From positions 1 through 34,130 of IMG/VR virus record IMGVR_UViG_3300025769_000426: DNA of 34,130 nucleotides; one strand, written 5' to 3'. This document shows, one piece after another, positions 31,207 to 34,130 of this stretch. Position numbers and translations under genes: made by a program. Position 1 is the stretch's first letter. Each line of letters begins with the position of its first letter. Origin of the DNA: a virus. The notes under the pieces were generated by a model. That model did not search any database. It was not told the origin of the DNA and worked only from the letters and a program-made list of their open reading frames with translations.

Positions 31207-31518
31207 ATGGCAAACATACTTCTACCAAAATGGAGCGGAGGCAATGGTTCACAGTTTATGAAAAACTTGGATCGTTATTTACGATATGAAGTGGATTTAG
31301 AAAAGCATGAAGCATCTTTGCGCGAGCAGATGGTGCGCAAGGAAAATAAAGAAATGGGTGTGGCTAAGACAGATGGTCTAGGTCAATTAAAGGGATCAAT
31401 TCCTGCGAGAGAATACTTTCGTTGGCATCAATCGCATCGTGGTTGTTGGAATGATAAATCATTTGTAAGAGAATTTTTTAGAGACAACCCATCGTTTAGA
31501 GCTAAGACTTTAGCATGA
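31207..31518 (+). CDS. Hypothetical protein, 103 aa (virion-block)
   Basis: MANILLPKWSGGNGSQFMKN... is a soluble protein with a charged helix (DLEKHEASLREQMVRKENKE) and an aromatic basic region (REYFRWHQSHRGCWNDKSFV). Not recognised. There is no Shine-Dalgarno site; the start is ccaatttattATGGC, the same A/T-rich context found at three other virion genes. Its stop overlaps the head-tail adaptor start (ATGA). Confidence 0.5.
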   Translation: MANILLPKWSGGNGSQFMKNLDRYLRYEVDLEKHEASLREQMVRKENKEMGVAKTDGLGQLKGSIPAREYFRWHQSHRGCWNDKSFVREFFRDNPSFRAKTLA

Positions 31519-32354
31519 GACAAGTACCAATAAGCACAATGCTTTCCAATCTTAAACACACGATTGGGGTAGATAGCTTATTGTCGGATGAGCAAAATGC
31601 GGCCATCCGCAGTTTTAATCGCTTTGGTAGATTGGCATGGGAACGCACAAGGTGGCCTGATACTATTCGCTTAGAGCAGAAGACACCCGACTTACAAGTA
31701 CGCAATGTAAATGTAGGTAATGGTGGATCAGGTTATACATCCGCTCCTACAGTTTCATTCACAGGAGGTGGAGGCTCAGGAGCAACTGCTACTGCAACAA
31801 TTGACTCAGAAGGTCGAGTGAATGGTGTGGCAGTAACTGCACATGGCACAGGATATACCTCTGCGCCAAATGTTTCACTTATCTCAGCAAGTGGAAGTGG
31901 TGCTACAGCATCATCAACTGTGATGAATGTTCTAGAGTTTAGTGATACTATAGGAGAGGTTTTACGTGTTACTAATAATGATCCCTATGATACAGGATTT
32001 GCAGATGAGGTGGCATATCGTGTAGAATTTTCTTCAAGCTCTGATACAGATTTTGGTCAAATTACATTGGTTGATCGTTCAAGCACTAAGCCTGTATTTG
32101 TTTTATATCGTGCCCCATTTACTGATTATACATCTACTAGTGTAGACTTCCCTTATGTATTCAGTGAGTATGCGGTTTACGGAGCATATGGGGATTGGTT
32201 AACCGCAGATGGTCAAATGGAAAAAGGACAGGTAGCATTTCAACAGGCTGAATCACTCATAACAATGGAACTAGATAAGCTAGAGCGTCAGCAAGGACAG
32301 CAAAACTTTATACAATTCGTCACATACGGAACAACAATTCAAACATCAATTTAA
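31515..32354 (+). CDS. Head-tail adaptor / tail tubular protein A-like, with inserted beta repeats
   Basis: The 279-aa protein begins with a helical region typical of gp11-like adaptors (AAIRSFNRFGRLAWERTRWP, 29-48). The C-terminal half has FSEYAVYGAYGDWLTADGQM and then a helical tail with LERQQGQQNF. Between them lies a low-complexity beta insert (about 62-137) with two repeats, GSGYTSAPTVSFTGGGGSGA (71-90) and GTGYTSAPNVSLISASGSGA (111-130). Such an adaptor would sit between portal and tail nozzle; the insert could be surface-exposed. The adaptor assignment is from pattern and gene order. Confidence 0.55.
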   Translation: MRQVPISTMLSNLKHTIGVDSLLSDEQNAAIRSFNRFGRLAWERTRWPDTIRLEQKTPDLQVRNVNVGNGGSGYTSAPTVSFTGGGGSGATATATIDSEGRVNGVAVTAHGTGYTSAPNVSLISASGSGATASSTVMNVLEFSDTIGEVLRVTNNDPYDTGFADEVAYRVEFSSSSDTDFGQITLVDRSSTKPVFVLYRAPFTDYTSTSVDFPYVFSEYAVYGAYGDWLTADGQMEKGQVAFQQAESLITMELDKLERQQGQQNFIQFVTYGTTIQTSI

Positions 32355-32356
32355 TT

Positions 32357-32611
32357 ATGGCAAACGAATACAGAGGATTAGGACTTAACGGGGGTAAATA
32401 TATCAACGACACTGCAACTCACACAGGAGACTTTTTTGCAATTGTTTGCACAGAGGATACAGTTTTTGCGAGTATTACTTCTAATGTAGAAAACATCTCT
32501 GCTTTATGTACAGGTGGAGACGCAACCACATTACCAACAAATACCGCGATTTATGGACGCACTACTTCATTTCAACTTACGAGTGGTGCAGTTTTAGCAT
32601 ACAAGATGTAA
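32357..32611 (+). CDS. Small virion-like beta protein, 84 aa
   Basis: MANEYRGLGLNGGKYINDTA... is beta-rich, ends LTSGAVLAYKM, and resembles small tail or head surface proteins that precede fibre genes. No Shine-Dalgarno; start context tttaattATGGC. Unrecognised family. Confidence 0.5.
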   Translation: MANEYRGLGLNGGKYINDTATHTGDFFAIVCTEDTVFASITSNVENISALCTGGDATTLPTNTAIYGRTTSFQLTSGAVLAYKM

Positions 32612-32612
32612 A

Positions 32613-32765
32613 ATGCTGTCTCTTGATCTAAATGTAGGAGTAGCAAGACCCTTCACAGGGAGTGGTATCCCATCAGGTGGTGATGGAGTACCCGCCAACG
32701 CACTCCTGACGGAGAACAATGAACCCATGCTTACGGAAGCCGGAGATAATATAGTCTATGAGTGA
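32613..32765 (+). CDS. Small hypothetical protein, 50 aa
   Basis: MLSLDLNVGVARPFTGSGIP and then NALLTENNEPMLTEAGDNIV. The repeat 'LLTE...MLTEAGD' resembles short tandem elements in small proteins ahead of phage fibre genes. It starts 1 base after the preceding stop and its last codons overlap the fibre start by 8 bases. Function unknown. Confidence 0.5.
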   Translation: MLSLDLNVGVARPFTGSGIPSGGDGVPANALLTENNEPMLTEAGDNIVYE

Positions 32766-33717
32766 TTTACAAAATTTAACACCCGCAAATACCTACAAGG
32801 GACTGCTCCAAGTAGGTGATTACACCAACGGAGTGGACTCTACAGTTAAGGCTGTTTTAGACGGAGAGGGCACAACATCCGCACTCGCCATTGGCACAAC
32901 GAAGGTTGGCATAGGGACAACCTCCCCGACCCAAGAGTTGGATGTCAACGGAAATGTAGTCGCAGATGAATACGCCTTGGATCAAACAGGCACAAGCAGT
33001 TCAGCGGTGGCAATTCATGCACCTGCCACCAATGAGCTTGCGATCCGCACAAATTCGACTGAAGCAATACGCATCGACTCTTCCGGGCAGGTTGGTATTG
33101 GTACTACGAATCCCATATATCCTTTGGATGTTTTTGGTTTTGGTAAAGCTATAGGTATCACAAGTACACACGCTGATGGTACACGAATAACTCACGCATC
33201 TTTATCTAATGACTCGAGCGGTTATGGTCGGATAGATGCATATAATAATGTAGGTAACTCTGTCGTAAGGATACTTTCAAACGGAAATTCTTATTTCAAC
33301 GGCGGCAATGTCGGTGTTGGCACTGCGAGTCCTAATACACTTTTAGATGTAGATGGAGTATCTACATTTAGAGTTCCTACAGGCGGTAGTACTATCATTT
33401 CATACGCAGTAGGAGATACCACATCGGTACAGCAACCGGGTTTAGTATTAAGAACAAATGAAACCGAAGACGCGGATCGTGTTAAACTTAACTCTGACGG
33501 AGACTCTTTTTTTAATGGCGGTAAGTTGGGTATTGGCACAATCGCCCCTTCCGCCCCCCTCGAAGTAGCTTCTACAACAGGTGGTGTGATTATGCCGAGG
33601 ATGACTACTACGCAGATGAATGCCATCAGTAGTCCGACTGACGGAGAAATGATTTACAACACTACTGAGAATAAATTTTACGGACGAGCCAACGGAGCTT
33701 GGACAGCACTTCACTAA
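32758..33717 (+). CDS. Tail fibre / head-surface protein with G-I-G-T repeats
   Basis: The 319-aa protein contains four copies of a beta-turn repeat of the type VGIGTTSPTQELDVNG (near 50-65, 112-127, 185-200 and 257-271). This repeat is common in phage fibre shafts. It ends in a common fibre tail segment (MPRMTTTQMNAISSPTDGEM ... FYGRANGAWTALH). Probably a trimeric fibre. The start overlaps the 50-aa gene by 8 bases. Confidence 0.75.
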   Translation: MSDLQNLTPANTYKGLLQVGDYTNGVDSTVKAVLDGEGTTSALAIGTTKVGIGTTSPTQELDVNGNVVADEYALDQTGTSSSAVAIHAPATNELAIRTNSTEAIRIDSSGQVGIGTTNPIYPLDVFGFGKAIGITSTHADGTRITHASLSNDSSGYGRIDAYNNVGNSVVRILSNGNSYFNGGNVGVGTASPNTLLDVDGVSTFRVPTGGSTIISYAVGDTTSVQQPGLVLRTNETEDADRVKLNSDGDSFFNGGKLGIGTIAPSAPLEVASTTGGVIMPRMTTTQMNAISSPTDGEMIYNTTENKFYGRANGAWTALH

Positions 33718-33725
33718 AAATTATT

Positions 33726-34130
33726 ATGGCTACGAAAAAAATTACAGAATTAACTAACCTAGCGACACCCGTAGGGGCAGACATTTTACCTATCGTGGAT
33801 GATGTCGCAGGAACCGCAACTACTAAAAAAGTCACCGCTACTAACCTGATGACCCTAGCACCTGTGCAGTCGGTCAACGGATCGACAGGAGCAGTCACAT
33901 TAACCACAAATTTATTTTCAGACACAGTAGCAGACACTACGACATCTCGCACACTAAGCGATAGTGATAATGGCAAAGTAATTTTAATGACTAATATTGC
34001 TAACATCACCGTAACCTTACCAAGCACATTGAGCGATGGATTCAATTGTAAATTGGTTCAGGGAGGTGCGGGTCAGATTACAGTAGTAGCAGGAGCGAGC
34101 GTGACTCTGTATGGTTATAATTCTTTCACA
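33726..34130 (+). CDS. Fibre-like protein, 3' partial
   Basis: MATKKITELTNLATPVGADI then LPIVDDVAGTATTKKVTATN and a beta region with NGKVILMTNIANITVTLPST. The N-terminal 'TKKITELT....GAD.LPIVD..AG.TKK' pattern is a common start of phage fibre or receptor-binding proteins. 135 codons are present and the frame runs off the window. No Shine-Dalgarno site; context aattattATGGC. Confidence 0.7.
   Translation, partial: MATKKITELTNLATPVGADILPIVDDVAGTATTKKVTATNLMTLAPVQSVNGSTGAVTLTTNLFSDTVADTTTSRTLSDSDNGKVILMTNIANITVTLPSTLSDGFNCKLVQGGAGQITVVAGASVTLYGYNSFT

Noticed and set aside
33662-34045. 127-codon minus frame opposite the last fibre gene
   Set aside because: It is antisense to a fibre gene with a clear N-terminal motif; Val-rich shadow.
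1-34130. tRNA genes, integrase, endolysin, DNA polymerase
   Set aside because: I looked for clover-leaf arms, tyrosine or serine recombinase motifs, lysozyme or amidase motifs and polymerase motifs and saw none; they may lie outside the window.

Overview
The window is a fragment of a tailed double-stranded DNA phage genome (Caudoviricetes). It has a large terminase, portal, scaffold, SU10/DUF5309-type major capsid protein, a head-tail adaptor, tail fibres and a tail-nozzle-like protein. It has no tape measure, tail tube or sheath gene, so a podovirus-like particle with large ejection proteins is the best inference. Both ends cut through genes (tail nozzle at base 1, fibre protein at base 34130). 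No rRNA, tRNA, CRISPR array, integrase, DNA polymerase or recognisable endolysin is visible. The host cannot be read from the sequence. Some genes use ordinary Shine-Dalgarno sites (AGGAGG, AAGGATA), but several virion genes start in an A/T-rich 'aattATGG' context without one.

Layout. (1) 1-7458, rightward: tail nozzle-like protein, collar-domain fibre, and three proteins of 347, 450 and 1094 aa that look like internal/ejection proteins. (2) 7459-7638: promoter, terminator, promoter. (3) 7639-11467, rightward: ssDNA-binding-like protein, a RecE-like PD-(D/E)XK exonuclease fused to a helix-turn-helix, a Holliday-junction-resolvase-like nuclease, a replication initiator-like protein with an 11-bp iteron array inside its own gene, and a DnaB helicase. 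(4) 11577-17667, leftward: HNH endonuclease, two tiny membrane peptides, a sigma-region-4-like regulator, a Mom-like DNA-modification protein, DUF932, a GP88-like cysteine-rich protein and a chain of tiny overlapping genes. (5) 17668-18535: about 870 bp of non-coding DNA packed with repeats, ending in the same 11-bp units found in the initiator gene; the best origin or control-region candidate. (6) 18536-19434, leftward: a PD-(D/E)XK protein and a possible small terminase. (7) 19491-25323, rightward: HTH regulator, a cytosine-C5 methyltransferase with a second full-length frame, several tiny genes, then PD-(D/E)XK nuclease - QueD-like - nucleoside deoxyribosyltransferase-like - DpdA-like - TerL. 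(8) 25362 to the end: portal, small basic proteins, scaffold, capsid, decoration protein, adaptor and fibres.

How it works together. Replication looks lambda-like in logic: an initiator carrying iterons in its own coding sequence, followed by a replicative helicase, with host polymerases doing synthesis. The most striking theme is DNA modification. One 34-kb window carries three different base-modification chemistries: a Mom-like acyl-transfer protein (adenine), a C5 cytosine methyltransferase, and a QueD/DpdA pair typical of 7-deazaguanine insertion into DNA. The last is translationally coupled to the terminase gene. This suggests a phage whose DNA is heavily disguised against host nucleases. 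Two observations look least described: the long dual-coding region at 19893-20866, and the iteron units shared between the initiator gene and the intergenic region 8.6 kb away.
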